Counted from the stretch's first letter, positions 1 through 7,440 are shown. The stretch is DNA of 10,521 nucleotides from Marinosulfonomonas sp. (GCA_026989405.1 JALSJL010000439.1:1-10521), one strand, 5' to 3'. Translations and numbers: made by a program. The notes: generated by a model not told the origin, from the letters alone.

Positions 1-1
1 G

Positions 2-232
2 GCGTTGGGGTTCTCGATTGAAGACTGCCGCGCCTTGCTGGCGCTGTATGAGGACGAAACCCGCGAAAGCGCCGATGTCAAACGCATCGCCAACGAACAT
101 CTCGCTCGGATCGAGGAGAAAATTTCCGACCTGATTTCCATGCGGGATACCCTGACGCACCTGATCAAGGAATGCGCTGGCGACCATCGGCCGGATTGTC
201 CGATCCTGGAAGATCTGGGAACCTTCAAGTAA
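2..232 (+). CDS. cueR: CueR-like MerR-family copper-responsive regulator, C-terminal part (5' end outside window)
   Basis: Seen: an open frame enters from the left edge and ends at TAA 230-232, giving about 76 residues. It reads as the end of the DNA-binding domain (LGFSIEDCRALL), then the long dimerisation helix (roughly residues 25-60 of the fragment) and a metal-binding loop of the form C-x7-C (CAGDHRPDC) followed by PILEDL. Known: CueR proteins bind Cu(I)/Ag(I) with two cysteines in exactly this C-x7-C spacing, followed by a P-I-x-E-x-L stretch, and activate copper-efflux and multicopper-oxidase genes by distorting a promoter with a long spacer. The winged-helix half, and the residue (Ser or Cys) at the start of the dimerisation helix that separates monovalent from divalent sensors, lie outside the window. 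Inference: the copper assignment rests on the loop and on the multicopper oxidase gene 71 nt downstream on the same strand, probably co-transcribed. A TTG at position 5 is internal, not a start. Confidence 0.85.
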   Translation, partial: ALGFSIEDCRALLALYEDETRESADVKRIANEHLARIEEKISDLISMRDTLTHLIKECAGDHRPDCPILEDLGTFK

Positions 233-303
233 GCGCGCCGGCGTTCCCACATCAGACACCCGCACAACTCCGCACACGCCATTTCGAGCAAAGGAATAAC
301 ACC

Positions 304-1758
304 ATGCTGAACAGACGCACATTCATGACAGGCCTTGGTGCCGGTATGGCCTTGGCATCTGGCCTGTCGCCGACGTGGGCGCGTGAAAACCGGCAGACCC
401 TTGCGATGCCACCGCTGCTTGACGCAACCAGGAGTGGCCGGTTCGAATTGAATGCAATGGCCGGGTCGGTGAATTTTCTTGGCGGCGCTGAAAGTCGCAC
501 CTGGGGTTTCAGCCAGCCCTATCTGGGACCAACCCTCCGGCTGTCTTCATCCGGAGAGACGCATGCGCGTGTGGAAAACCGCCTGAAGGAAGCAATTTCG
601 GTCCATTGGCATGGCCTGATCATTCCCGGTAATGTCGATGGTGGGCCACATCAGCCGGTCCGACCGAAAGAGACATGGGAGCCGGTTCTGCCGATTGCGC
701 AGGCCCCGACGACCCTTTGGTATCATTCGCATATTCACGGAAAGACGGCAGAGCAGGTCCACCACGGCCTGGCAGGGGTTCTGCAACTGACCGATGGAAA
801 GGATGACGAGCGTGGCCTGCCATCGGATTATGGGGTGGATGACCTGACTTTGATCCTTCAGGATCGGCGTTTCGATTCGCGTGGGCGCACCAGTTACGAC
901 CCCGGCATGGAAGACCTGATGATGGGTTTTGCTGGTGACACCATGTTGATCAACGGCCAGTTTGCGCCGATCGCGGCCGTGCCAAAAGGGATCGTGAGGC
1001 TGCGAATTCTCAATGCATCCAATGGCCGGATTTATACTCTGGCGCTAAGCGACGGGCGCGACATGCATCTTGCCGGAACTGATTCCGGTCTGCTTGACCG
1101 TCCGCTCCCCTTGCCCATGATCACGTTGGCACCGGCCGAACGAATTGAAATTCTGGTGGATTTCTCGGATGGGGCAGACCTTTCGCTGGTGAGCGGGCCG
1201 AACTTGAATGCGGGCGGCATGATGGGCGGGATGATGGGGCGCCGCGCCGCGCCGGAGACGGCGTTTGAAATCCTGCCGTTCGTTGTCGACAGTTCGCTTC
1301 CGGCGCGTATCACGTCCATCCCGGGTGACATTGGCGGCTCGCTGGCCCAGGTCCAGGACCCGGTCGCGACGACGCGCCGGTTCACGCTGGAAATGCCGAT
1401 GGGGCCGCGGATGATGTTTGGCGGGACCCGGCGATACTCGATTTCCGGAGCGCCATTCGACATGAAGACAATCAACCACGGTGTTCGGAACAATACCGTC
1501 GAGCGCTGGGTTGTCTCGGCTCACATGCTGATGCATCCTTTTCACATTCACGGCGTGACCTTTCAGGTTCTCAGCGAAAACGGCGGTCCCCCAAGGGCGC
1601 AAAACCGAGGGTGGAAGGATACGGTGCTGGTGAATGGGCAGGTTGAATTGCTGGTGCCGTTCACTCAAACGGCCGGCAAGGATTACCCCTTCATGTATCA
1701 TTGCCATATTCTGGAACATGAAGATGGCGGGATGATGGGGCAGTTCACCGTCACATGA
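304..1758 (+). CDS. Tat-exported multicopper oxidase (CueO/SufI type, putative cuprous oxidase)
   Basis: The product is 484 residues. ATG 304 is chosen because AAGGA at 291-295 lies 8 nt upstream and the protein then opens with a twin-arginine signal (NRRTFMTG, residues 3-10) plus a hydrophobic stretch; the frame remains open upstream to 172 but that part overlaps the regulator gene. All four copper-ligand blocks of a three-cupredoxin oxidase are visible: HWHG (101-104), HSH (141-143), HPFHIH (411-416) and HCHILEHEDGGMM (466-478). The last gives type 1 copper ligands C467 and H472 with axial M477. Known: CueO-like enzymes oxidise Cu(I) to less toxic Cu(II) in the periplasm using O2. Odd: the long Met/His-rich insert of E. 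coli CueO is missing; only a short GGMMGGMMG stretch (304-312) is present near that point. A general laccase-like oxidase is the alternative, but the CueR-like neighbour favours copper tolerance. Confidence 0.93.
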   Translation: MLNRRTFMTGLGAGMALASGLSPTWARENRQTLAMPPLLDATRSGRFELNAMAGSVNFLGGAESRTWGFSQPYLGPTLRLSSSGETHARVENRLKEAISVHWHGLIIPGNVDGGPHQPVRPKETWEPVLPIAQAPTTLWYHSHIHGKTAEQVHHGLAGVLQLTDGKDDERGLPSDYGVDDLTLILQDRRFDSRGRTSYDPGMEDLMMGFAGDTMLINGQFAPIAAVPKGIVRLRILNASNGRIYTLALSDGRDMHLAGTDSGLLDRPLPLPMITLAPAERIEILVDFSDGADLSLVSGPNLNAGGMMGGMMGRRAAPETAFEILPFVVDSSLPARITSIPGDIGGSLAQVQDPVATTRRFTLEMPMGPRMMFGGTRRYSISGAPFDMKTINHGVRNNTVERWVVSAHMLMHPFHIHGVTFQVLSENGGPPRAQNRGWKDTVLVNGQVELLVPFTQTAGKDYPFMYHCHILEHEDGGMMGQFTVT

Positions 1759-1815
1759 GATGGCAGCCCCCGAAGCAGTCAATTCTCGCACCGTCCCGTG
1801 TGCGGCTGTCCTGCG
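1759..1815. other. Gap between convergent multicopper oxidase and ZIP genes with a weak hairpin
   Basis: The 57 nt between the two convergent stop codons contain a short inverted repeat, CGCAC at 1787-1791 and GTGCG at 1800-1804, with an 8-nt loop. There is no T-run on either side, so it is at best a weak bidirectional terminator. No small gene fits in this gap. Confidence 0.3.
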
Positions 1816-2598
1816 CTATCCAAGCCAGACATCAAGAAACAGCATCAGAACCAGGCCGATCGCCAGCCCGAGTGTCGCCTTGTTCTGATGTCCGGCGCGG
1901 TGGGTTTCGGGGATGATTTCGTGGCTGATCACATAGAGCATGGCCCCGGCTGCGAAAGCGAGCCCCCAAGGCAGTAGCGGCTGGGACACCACGATGACCG
2001 CTGCTCCGACAAGCCCCATGACGGGCTCAACAAGCCCGGTCAATGCGGCGATCATGAACGAGCGTTTGGCAGAATAGCCCTCGCCAAGCAGTGCTACCGC
2101 GACAGCCAGTCCTTCCGGTGCGTTCTGCAGCCCGATTCCGAGAGCGATCGGAAACCCGCCTTCAAATCCGTTTGCGCCAAATCCGACGCCCACGGCAAGG
2201 CCTTCGGGCAGATTGTGGATTGTTATGGCGATGATGAACAGCCAGATACGGCGCAGCGAATCCGACATCGGCCCTTCATGTCCTGACCTGAAATGCTCAT
2301 GCGGAAGCTTTTCATTCATGAAAGCAACGGCGCCCATTCCGAGCAGTATCCCGACACACGCAATGAGCGCCGGGACAGCCCCTTCGCCATACCGGATTTC
2401 GGCGGCATCCAGAGCAGGAATGATCAGCGAAAAAAACGATGCAGAGAGCATTACGCCCGCGGCAAAGCCCAGGGAAATGTCCCGGGATTCGCGCGAAGGG
2501 GAGCGTCCAAAGAGAACGGGAATGGCGCCCACTGCCGTCATGAGACCGGCGACCAGGCTGCCAAGAAATCCGAGAAGTACCGGAGACATGTTTTCCAT
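1816..2598 (-). CDS. ZIP-family divalent metal transporter (ZupT/GufA-like)
   Basis: The product is 260 residues with about eight hydrophobic segments, the usual size for bacterial ZIP proteins. Seen: the two signature helices with metal-site motifs HNLPEG (128-133) and QNAPEG (158-163), a third conserved acidic/His motif HEIIPE (226-231), and a His-containing cytoplasmic loop LPHEHFRSGHEG (99-110) between TM3 and TM4. Known: ZIP proteins carry Zn2+, and often Fe2+, Mn2+ or Cd2+, into the cytoplasm. The start is uncertain. ATG 2598 gives MENMSPV, while the internal ATG at 2590 gives MSPV and has a better Shine-Dalgarno-like GGAA about 6 nt upstream. The gene converges on the multicopper oxidase and is divergent from a MerR regulator. 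The shared upstream region holds candidate operators (2653-2673, 2695-2710), which suggests metal-controlled expression. The metal cannot be told from sequence alone; zinc is the family default. Confidence 0.92.
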   Translation of the reverse strand: MENMSPVLLGFLGSLVAGLMTAVGAIPVLFGRSPSRESRDISLGFAAGVMLSASFFSLIIPALDAAEIRYGEGAVPALIACVGILLGMGAVAFMNEKLPHEHFRSGHEGPMSDSLRRIWLFIIAITIHNLPEGLAVGVGFGANGFEGGFPIALGIGLQNAPEGLAVAVALLGEGYSAKRSFMIAALTGLVEPVMGLVGAAVIVVSQPLLPWGLAFAAGAMLYVISHEIIPETHRAGHQNKATLGLAIGLVLMLFLDVWLG

Positions 2599-2652
2599 TC
2601 CGAAGGCCTGCCAGTTTGGGCGCGCAAGGGCGCAGGATCAGTTTCGCCGTTA

Positions 2653-2673
2653 TGTAAATGAGAACCATTCGCA
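2653..2673. promoter_or_regulatory. Candidate Fur-superfamily (Fur/Zur/Mur) operator upstream of the ZIP gene
   Basis: An interrupted inverted repeat of the form TG-N2-AATG-N5-CATT-N2-CA is centred at 2663, about 55-75 nt upstream of the ZIP start codon. The AATG/CATT arms are exact and the outer TG/CA pair extends the symmetry. Known: Fur, Zur and Mur sites are AT-rich palindromes of about 19-23 bp with this general look, and they commonly repress metal-uptake genes. Inference: metal-dependent repression of the ZIP transporter. Which regulator binds is not decided by the sequence. Confidence 0.4.
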
Positions 2674-2688
2674 AGTCCAGAGCGTTTC

Positions 2689-2717
2689 TTCATAAGCCAT
2701 CGCCACGGCTCGCGCAA
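2689..2717 (-). promoter_or_regulatory. Candidate ZIP-gene promoter with a dyad in the spacer
   Basis: On the minus strand a possible -35 (TTGCGC, 2712-2717) and -10 (TATGAA, 2689-2694) are 17 nt apart. The spacer is filled by an imperfect dyad at 2695-2710 (AGCC-RT-N4-AT-GGCT, arms 5 of 6 matching). MerR proteins bind dyads placed between -35 and -10, but their promoters normally have 19-20 bp spacers, so the fit is incomplete. Transcription from here would begin near 2682, which places the Fur-like repeat just downstream. Confidence 0.25.
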
Positions 2718-2778
2718 ACTTTGATGCACAATTCGTCTGCCGTAGTGTAGCCTCGTCGGGGCAGGAAAGGGTCATGTC

Positions 2779-3207
2779 ATGTTCACCATCGGCGCGATGT
2801 CTCGGAAAACCGGAACCAAGGTCCAGACGATCCGGTATTACGAACAGATCGGGCTCTTGCCCGAACCAGAGCGCACGGCGGGGGGGCAGCGGCGCTACGC
2901 GCAGTCCGATCTTGATCGTCTGGCCTTCATTCGCCACGCACGGCAACTGGGGTTTTCCCTGTCCGCCATTCGCGAGTTGCTCGATCTTGCCGATCACCCG
3001 GAACAGTCTTGTTCGGATGCCGATTCGATTGCCCGCCGACAGCTCCTGCAGGTTGAGCAGCGTCTGGAACGACTTGAGGCATTGAGGTCAGAATTGCAAC
3101 GCATGATCAGTGAATGCGCTGGTGATCGCGTGGCCCAATGCCGGGTTCTCGAGATCCTGCGCGACCATTCCGAATGCCTCACCGCGCATGACGAAATCGG
3201 TGCTTAG
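2779..3207 (+). CDS. MerR-family divalent-metal-responsive regulator (ZntR/CadR/PbrR class)
   Basis: The product is 142 residues. ATG 2779 has AGGAAAGG at 2763-2770 upstream and gives the usual MerR opening, FTIGAMSRKTGTKVQTIRYY (residues 2-21). Domains: winged helix-turn-helix 1-70, long dimerisation helix about 79-110, metal loop 112-125. Seen: C78 at the start of the dimerisation helix, C113 and C121 (C-x7-C) in the loop, and an extra C133 near the end. Known: divalent sensors such as ZntR, CadR and PbrR have Cys at the C78 position, whereas CueR-type Cu(I) sensors have Ser. Inference: it senses Zn, Cd or Pb. It is divergent from the ZIP gene, which is odd because MerR regulators usually switch on efflux pumps. 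The target may be elsewhere, or the pair may simply be neighbours. Its 3' end lies 10 nt from the convergent DeoR gene. Confidence 0.88.
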   Translation: MFTIGAMSRKTGTKVQTIRYYEQIGLLPEPERTAGGQRRYAQSDLDRLAFIRHARQLGFSLSAIRELLDLADHPEQSCSDADSIARRQLLQVEQRLERLEALRSELQRMISECAGDRVAQCRVLEILRDHSECLTAHDEIGA

Positions 3208-3221
3208 GGTCCCGGCCCTAA
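3204..3221. terminator. Small symmetric hairpin holding both convergent stop codons (possible bidirectional terminator)
   Basis: TTAGGG (3204-3209) and CCCTAA (3216-3221) form a perfect 6-bp stem with a 6-nt loop TCCCGG. The TAG stop of the MerR gene (3205-3207) lies in the left arm and the TAG stop of the convergent DeoR gene (3218-3220) in the right arm. No T-tract follows on either strand, so termination efficiency is doubtful. Confidence 0.35.
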
Positions 3222-3970
3222 TCGGCCAGAACGACCTCGAATGCGCCGGGCCTTATGAAACCGGTTGGATCCTTGTCGGTAATCAGCATGTCGACCTGTT
3301 CGGTGGCAATGGCTTGTATCATCTTGTCGCTTGCGTCTGTTTGGAACTTGCTGTGGTCGACACACATCACTGTCAGATCTGATATCTCGTGCATGGCCGC
3401 TGCAACATCGGCCTCATGCGCTTCATGAACGAGGAACCCGCGGGCGGCGTTCATCGCCGAGGCGGACAATATCGCGTAGTCAGTGTGCATGCGCGCAATC
3501 GTGGTAAAGGTCGCCGCATCGAAAGCTGCGCCGTCATGGTCGCGCAATCGGCTTCCGGCCATGAACACCTGGTTGCCGGGCCGCATCGAAAGTGTTGCGG
3601 CGACGAATGCCGAATTTGTAACCACGCGCAGATTGCTCTTGATCCTCAACGCCTGCGCCAGAAAACCAGAGGTGGTGCCGGCGTCGATTGCAAGCGATGC
3701 GCCATCCGGTATCATCTCTGCAAGTCTTGAAGAAATCCGCAACTTTTCCTGGCGCATCTGGTCGATCCGCTCAAGAAACGGGGCATAGACCGGCGAGCGG
3801 GGGCTTTCGATCGCGCCGTGGACCTTGCGAAGTTTTCCCTCGGCAACCAGGGGCTTCACGGCTCTTCGAATTGTCTGGCCGGAAACCCCGAGCATATCGG
3901 CAAGTTCGGCAACCGAAACAGAGCCGCGAAGCGCTACGGCCTTTTCGATTTCATATCGATGTTTGGGCAT
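3218..3970 (-). CDS. DeoR/GlpR-family transcriptional repressor (first of two)
   Basis: The product is 250 residues, normal for the family. An N-terminal winged helix covers residues 4-56, with recognition helix near SGQTIRRAVKPL (30-41). A DeoRC sensor domain (about 75-235) follows. Seen in the sensor: DAGTT (96-100), VVTNS (116-120), VFMAGSRLRDHDGAAF (135-150) and DYAILSA (164-170), the surfaces that bind phosphorylated effectors in this family. The family's HGG at the end of the DNA-binding domain is HGA here (51-53). Known: DeoR/GlpR proteins repress nearby catabolic operons and are released by a phosphorylated pathway intermediate. It is divergent from the demethylase-like flavoprotein across 72 nt, so that gene and the kinase behind it are its likely targets. 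It is clearly related to the second DeoR protein at 8228-9004, sharing TNS, VFMAG, HDGxAF and AILSA blocks. The effector is unknown. Confidence 0.9.
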   Translation of the reverse strand: MPKHRYEIEKAVALRGSVSVAELADMLGVSGQTIRRAVKPLVAEGKLRKVHGAIESPRSPVYAPFLERIDQMRQEKLRISSRLAEMIPDGASLAIDAGTTSGFLAQALRIKSNLRVVTNSAFVAATLSMRPGNQVFMAGSRLRDHDGAAFDAATFTTIARMHTDYAILSASAMNAARGFLVHEAHEADVAAAMHEISDLTVMCVDHSKFQTDASDKMIQAIATEQVDMLITDKDPTGFIRPGAFEVVLAD

Positions 3971-4042
3971 TCCCGCCGGGTTCCTGTTCGCTGATTTTCA
4001 CAGAAAGATACATTTTTCGTTGATATTTGATCAAGAGGGGAC
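3971..4042. promoter_or_regulatory. Divergent regulatory region between the DeoR repressor and the flavoprotein operon
   Basis: The 72-nt gap is AT-rich in its right half. A possible plus-strand -35 is TTCACA (3997-4002), followed after 17 nt by a poor -10, TTGATA (4020-4025). Candidate repressor elements are TGATTTTCA (3992-4000), TTTTTCG (4013-4019) and the palindrome TTGATCAA (4027-4034). TGATTTCA and TTTTTCG also occur in the region upstream of the second DeoR gene. If this promoter is right, transcription begins near 4032, which leaves almost no leader for ATG 4043 and would favour the GTG start at 4076. Confidence 0.35.
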
Positions 4043-6499
4043 ATGCTTGACCGAGGAATCGTCGGAGAGACGCTTGTGGACAGCCATTCTGCAAAACACT
4101 TGATCGTTGGTGGTGGGATCATCGGGTGCTCGGTCGCGTATCATCTTGCGCGTGGTGGTGAAAAAGACGTCGTGCTGCTGGAACGTGCCGGTCTGACCGA
4201 AGGGGCAACCTGGCATGCGGCCGGCCTGGTCGGGCAGCTTCGCCAATCAAGCAACACGACCCGAATGCTCAAACGCTCGGTCGAAATGTATGATCGGCTG
4301 CAAGCAGAAACCGGGATGGCGTTCGACTGGAAGAAAGTCGGCTCGCTGCGGCTTGCGGCGACGCGCGACCGTATGCTCGAGGCCAGGCGACTGGCGACCA
4401 TGGCGCGCAGTTTCGGGCTTGAAATGGACATCATTTCGCCGTCCGAGGCCAAGGCGCTTTTTCCCTATATCGACGAAGCCGGCCTGGAAGGTGCCGCATT
4501 CATCCCGTCGGACGGGCATGTGGACCCGTCGGGTTTGTGCTTGGCAATTGCCGCCGGCGCAAGGCTGCATGGGGCCGATATCAGGCAGAATGTCCGCGTT
4601 GAAGATTTCGTGATCCGCAAGGGGCGGATAACGCAGGTTGCGACATCGCAGGGAATGTTCGACGTTGAAAACGTTGTGCTCGCTGCCGGCATGTGGAGCC
4701 GTGAGCTTGGGCGCAAACTTGGGATTCGCATCCCGGCATGCGCCGTGGAGCACCAGTACATCGTGACCGAACCCTGGCCCGAGCCGGATCTGGTGCAGAG
4801 TCTGCCAACCCTGCGTGACCCGGAGCGACTGGTCTACTACAAGCCGGACGCCGGCGGTCGTATGGTGATCGGGGGCTACGAAAACGATACGCGTCCATTT
4901 GGCGACAAGGGAATACCTGGTGATTTTGTCCGCGAATTGTTGCCTGACAATGTTGACCGCTTCCTGCCGCTGGCTGAAAGGGCGGCACAGGCTACACCGG
5001 TCCTCGGCCAGGTCGGCGTCCGCAACATGATCAACGGTCCGATTCCATATTCAGCCGATGGTGATTTCGTGATGGGCTGGGCGCCGGAATTCGACAACCT
5101 GATGATGGCCACCGGGTTTCTCTATGGCATCGCGGCAGGGGGCGGAGCCGGTGAAATGATTGCACAGTGGATCGTCGAAGGGCGTCCCGAGCTGGATCTC
5201 TGGCCGCTCGACATACGCCGGTTCGGTCCCCATCACGCAACGCGCGCCTTCATGTATCCCCGCGCGGTCGAGCACTACGCACACCACTACAAAATGCGTT
5301 ACCCCGGGCAGGAGCCAGGCAGCGTTCGTGACTTGCGCCTTTCCCCGCTTCATCATCGTCTCAAAGAGAACGGCGCTGTCCATGGGTCAAAAAACGGCTG
5401 GGAGCGGCCACTCTGGTTCGCCCCGGATGGTGTGGACGCAGTGGAGCAGCTGGATTTTCTCGAACCTGGGTGGCACGAGTTTGCCGCGGTCGAACACGCA
5501 GCAGTTCGAGAGGGTGTTGCGCTGATCGATCAAAGCAGTTTTGCCAAGTATGAGCTATTTGGTCCCGGTGCACTGGACTTGCTTCAAAGGCTGGCGGCCT
5601 GCAACATGGATCGCCCCGTGGGCAGTGTCATCTACGCCCAGTTCTGCAACGCCGATGGTGGCATTGAAGCCGACCTGACAATCACGCGACTGGCCGACGA
5701 TCATTTTTATATCGTCACCGGGGCCGGGTTCGGAACCCACGACGCCGACTGGATCAGGCGGCATATGGCCAGGGACAACTCTTGCCACCTGGCAGAGGTC
5801 ACATCGGCCAGGGCGGTGGTGAATATCTGCGGCCCCAGGTCGCGAGAGGTTCTGCAGGCGGTTTGCGAAGAAGATATCTCGAACGCGGCCTTCCCGTTCG
5901 CAACCGCGCGTGATCTGGTTGTCGGGGCCGCGCCTGCAAGGGCCGTTCGTATCGGGTATGTCGGAGAGCTGGGGTGGGAGCTGCACGTCCCGACCGAGTT
6001 CGGTCTGCATGTCTACGATGTCTTGCGCAAGGCCGGGGCCGGTCTGGGCATTCGCGATGTCGGGTATCGGGCCATTGACAGTTTGCGGCTTGAAAAGGGC
6101 TACCTGTATTGGTCTGTCGATGTCACACCGGACCATTCGCCAATCGAAGCCGGGCTTGGGTTTCGCGTTCACCTGAAGTCGAAAGGTGACTTCATCGGGC
6201 GTGATGCGCTGGCTGCGCAAATGCAAAACGGCCCGAAACGGCAGCTCGCGACTTTTGTGGCTGACAGGAAACTGCCCATGACCGGCGGGGAAACCATACT
6301 CTCGGACGGAAAAGTGCTGGCCCCGGTCACAAGCGCCGGGTTTGGCCACACTGTCGGCAAGATGATCATGCTCGGATACTTGCCACGCAAATACCGGGAC
6401 ATGGATGACTTTGAGGTCGAAGTGTTCGGCGACCGCTATCCGATACGGCGAATAGACGGACCATTGTTCGACCCGCAGAACAAGCGGTTGAAATCTTGA
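4043..6499 (+). CDS. FAD-dependent N-demethylase fused to a GcvT module (dimethylglycine/sarcosine dehydrogenase-like)
   Basis: The product is 818 residues, the usual length of dimethylglycine dehydrogenases. Domains in order: FAD-binding DAO oxidoreductase (about 18-375) with nucleotide fold GGGIIG (23-28) and E47 at the end of the second strand; a middle FAO-type domain (about 376-435); GcvT folate-binding domain (about 440-700) with NADGGIEADLT (536-546) and GYVGELGWELHVP (638-650); and a C-terminal GcvT domain with SPIEAGLGF (699-707) and KGDFIGRDAL (714-723). H58 in GATWHAAG matches the histidine that carries FAD covalently in dimethylglycine dehydrogenase. Known: such enzymes oxidise an N-methyl group and pass the formaldehyde unit to tetrahydrofolate in the second half. 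The exact substrate is not readable. The start is uncertain: ATG 4043 (AGAGGGG, 2 nt gap) or GTG 4076 (GGAGAG at 4064-4069, 6 nt gap), which would give 807 residues starting just before the FAD fold. The kinase gene follows at 11 nt. Confidence 0.93.
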   Translation: MLDRGIVGETLVDSHSAKHLIVGGGIIGCSVAYHLARGGEKDVVLLERAGLTEGATWHAAGLVGQLRQSSNTTRMLKRSVEMYDRLQAETGMAFDWKKVGSLRLAATRDRMLEARRLATMARSFGLEMDIISPSEAKALFPYIDEAGLEGAAFIPSDGHVDPSGLCLAIAAGARLHGADIRQNVRVEDFVIRKGRITQVATSQGMFDVENVVLAAGMWSRELGRKLGIRIPACAVEHQYIVTEPWPEPDLVQSLPTLRDPERLVYYKPDAGGRMVIGGYENDTRPFGDKGIPGDFVRELLPDNVDRFLPLAERAAQATPVLGQVGVRNMINGPIPYSADGDFVMGWAPEFDNLMMATGFLYGIAAGGGAGEMIAQWIVEGRPELDLWPLDIRRFGPHHATRAFMYPRAVEHYAHHYKMRYPGQEPGSVRDLRLSPLHHRLKENGAVHGSKNGWERPLWFAPDGVDAVEQLDFLEPGWHEFAAVEHAAVREGVALIDQSSFAKYELFGPGALDLLQRLAACNMDRPVGSVIYAQFCNADGGIEADLTITRLADDHFYIVTGAGFGTHDADWIRRHMARDNSCHLAEVTSARAVVNICGPRSREVLQAVCEEDISNAAFPFATARDLVVGAAPARAVRIGYVGELGWELHVPTEFGLHVYDVLRKAGAGLGIRDVGYRAIDSLRLEKGYLYWSVDVTPDHSPIEAGLGFRVHLKSKGDFIGRDALAAQMQNGPKRQLATFVADRKLPMTGGETILSDGKVLAPVTSAGFGHTVGKMIMLGYLPRKYRDMDDFEVEVFGDRYPIRRIDGPLFDPQNKRLKS

Positions 6500-6510
6500 A
6501 GGGGCACAGG

Positions 6511-7440
6511 ATGAGCGAACATCAGACGGCAGTGATCAAGGCGCTGCGCAATGCACCGGGGTTTGAAAACGCGGCGGCGCAAGATTGCAGGATCACCCGG
6601 TTGGGCGGGCTGACAAATCTCGTGCATCTGGTCGAAACTGGCGATCGCCAGGTGATCGTTCGCATCCCCGGGGCTGGCACCGAAGCCTATATCGACCGCG
6701 CTGTGGAAATCCATAATGCGCGCGTGGCTTGCAGGGCCGGAGTTTCGGCGCGGGTTCTCTGGGCGGACGACAAGACCGGCGTCATGATCTCGGAGGCAAT
6801 TGAAGGCATCGTGACGATGACCCCGGAACTCTTCGCAACCCGGCCTGGCGCCGCATCGCGTGCCGGACGCGCTTTGGCGGACCTGCACAATTCGCCAGAG
6901 CCGTTTGAATTTCGGTTCGAGTTGTTCAAGATGATCGAAGACTATCTGCAAGTGCTCGCACAGAAAGATGCAGAGCTTCCGGACGGGTATCACGAGGTTG
7001 TCACAGCAGCCGAGCCATTGCGCGATTTGCTGCTGTCTGGCGAAAGCACCCTGGCGCCTTGTCATTGCGATCCGCTATGCGAAAATTTTCTTGATGACGG
7101 CGAAAAGATGTGGATTGTCGACTGGGAGTATTCAGGCATGAACGATCCGCTTTGGGACCTTGGCGACCTGTCGGTTGAGGCCGGGTTGCCGCCCGCGCTG
7201 GAAGCCGAACTGTTGTGCGCATATTTTGGCGGGCAGCCGAAACCCCATGAACGCGGGCGCGTTGTGATCTACAAGGCGATGTGTGATCTGCTCTGGACGT
7301 TGTGGGGCCTGATCCAGCATGCCGACGGGAACCCGGCCGAAGATTTCTGGGCCTATTCGCTCAACCGGTTCGAAAGATGTCAGGCCCTCATGAACGATGC
7401 CGAATTTGCCGATCACGTCGCAGCGGTTCGGTCTGCCTGA
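6511..7440 (+). CDS. Choline-kinase/aminoglycoside-phosphotransferase-fold small-molecule kinase
   Basis: The product is 309 residues. ATG 6511 is preferred because AAGGGG at 6499-6504 sits 6 nt upstream; an in-frame TTG at 6496 overlapping the previous stop lacks such a site. Seen: Gly-rich nucleotide loop LGGLTN (31-36), catalytic loop HCDPLCEN (185-192) with D187 as base and N192 as metal ligand, and metal-binding WIVDWEYSGMNDPLWDLG (201-218) with D204. Known: this H-x-D-x4-N plus D-W-E-Y arrangement is typical of choline/ethanolamine kinases (LicA type) and relatives, which phosphorylate hydroxyl groups of small amines with ATP. It lies 11 nt behind the demethylase and is almost certainly co-transcribed with it. 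Inference: its substrate is an amino alcohol or related metabolite of the same pathway, perhaps making the phosphorylated effector of the DeoR repressors. Antibiotic resistance is less likely given the catabolic context. Its 3' end overlaps the convergent phosphatase gene by 28 nt. Confidence 0.88.
   Translation: MSEHQTAVIKALRNAPGFENAAAQDCRITRLGGLTNLVHLVETGDRQVIVRIPGAGTEAYIDRAVEIHNARVACRAGVSARVLWADDKTGVMISEAIEGIVTMTPELFATRPGAASRAGRALADLHNSPEPFEFRFELFKMIEDYLQVLAQKDAELPDGYHEVVTAAEPLRDLLLSGESTLAPCHCDPLCENFLDDGEKMWIVDWEYSGMNDPLWDLGDLSVEAGLPPALEAELLCAYFGGQPKPHERGRVVIYKAMCDLLWTLWGLIQHADGNPAEDFWAYSLNRFERCQALMNDAEFADHVAAVRSA

Noticed and set aside
172..303. Upstream extension of the multicopper oxidase frame by 44 codons
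   Set aside because: It overlaps the regulator gene and would bury the twin-arginine signal; ATG 304 has a good ribosome site.
1045..1791. Minus-strand open frame (248 codons) opposite the multicopper oxidase
   Set aside because: It is His/Arg-rich shadow sequence; the plus strand has all copper-binding motifs.
5555..6349. Minus-strand open frame (264 codons) inside the flavoprotein gene
   Set aside because: It lies antisense to conserved GcvT motifs, with no domain and no ribosome site.
6511..7440. Kinase gene as an antibiotic-resistance aminoglycoside phosphotransferase
   Set aside because: The fold is shared, but the HCDPLCEN/DWEYSGMNDPLWDLG pattern and the operon with an N-demethylase fit the choline-kinase side better.
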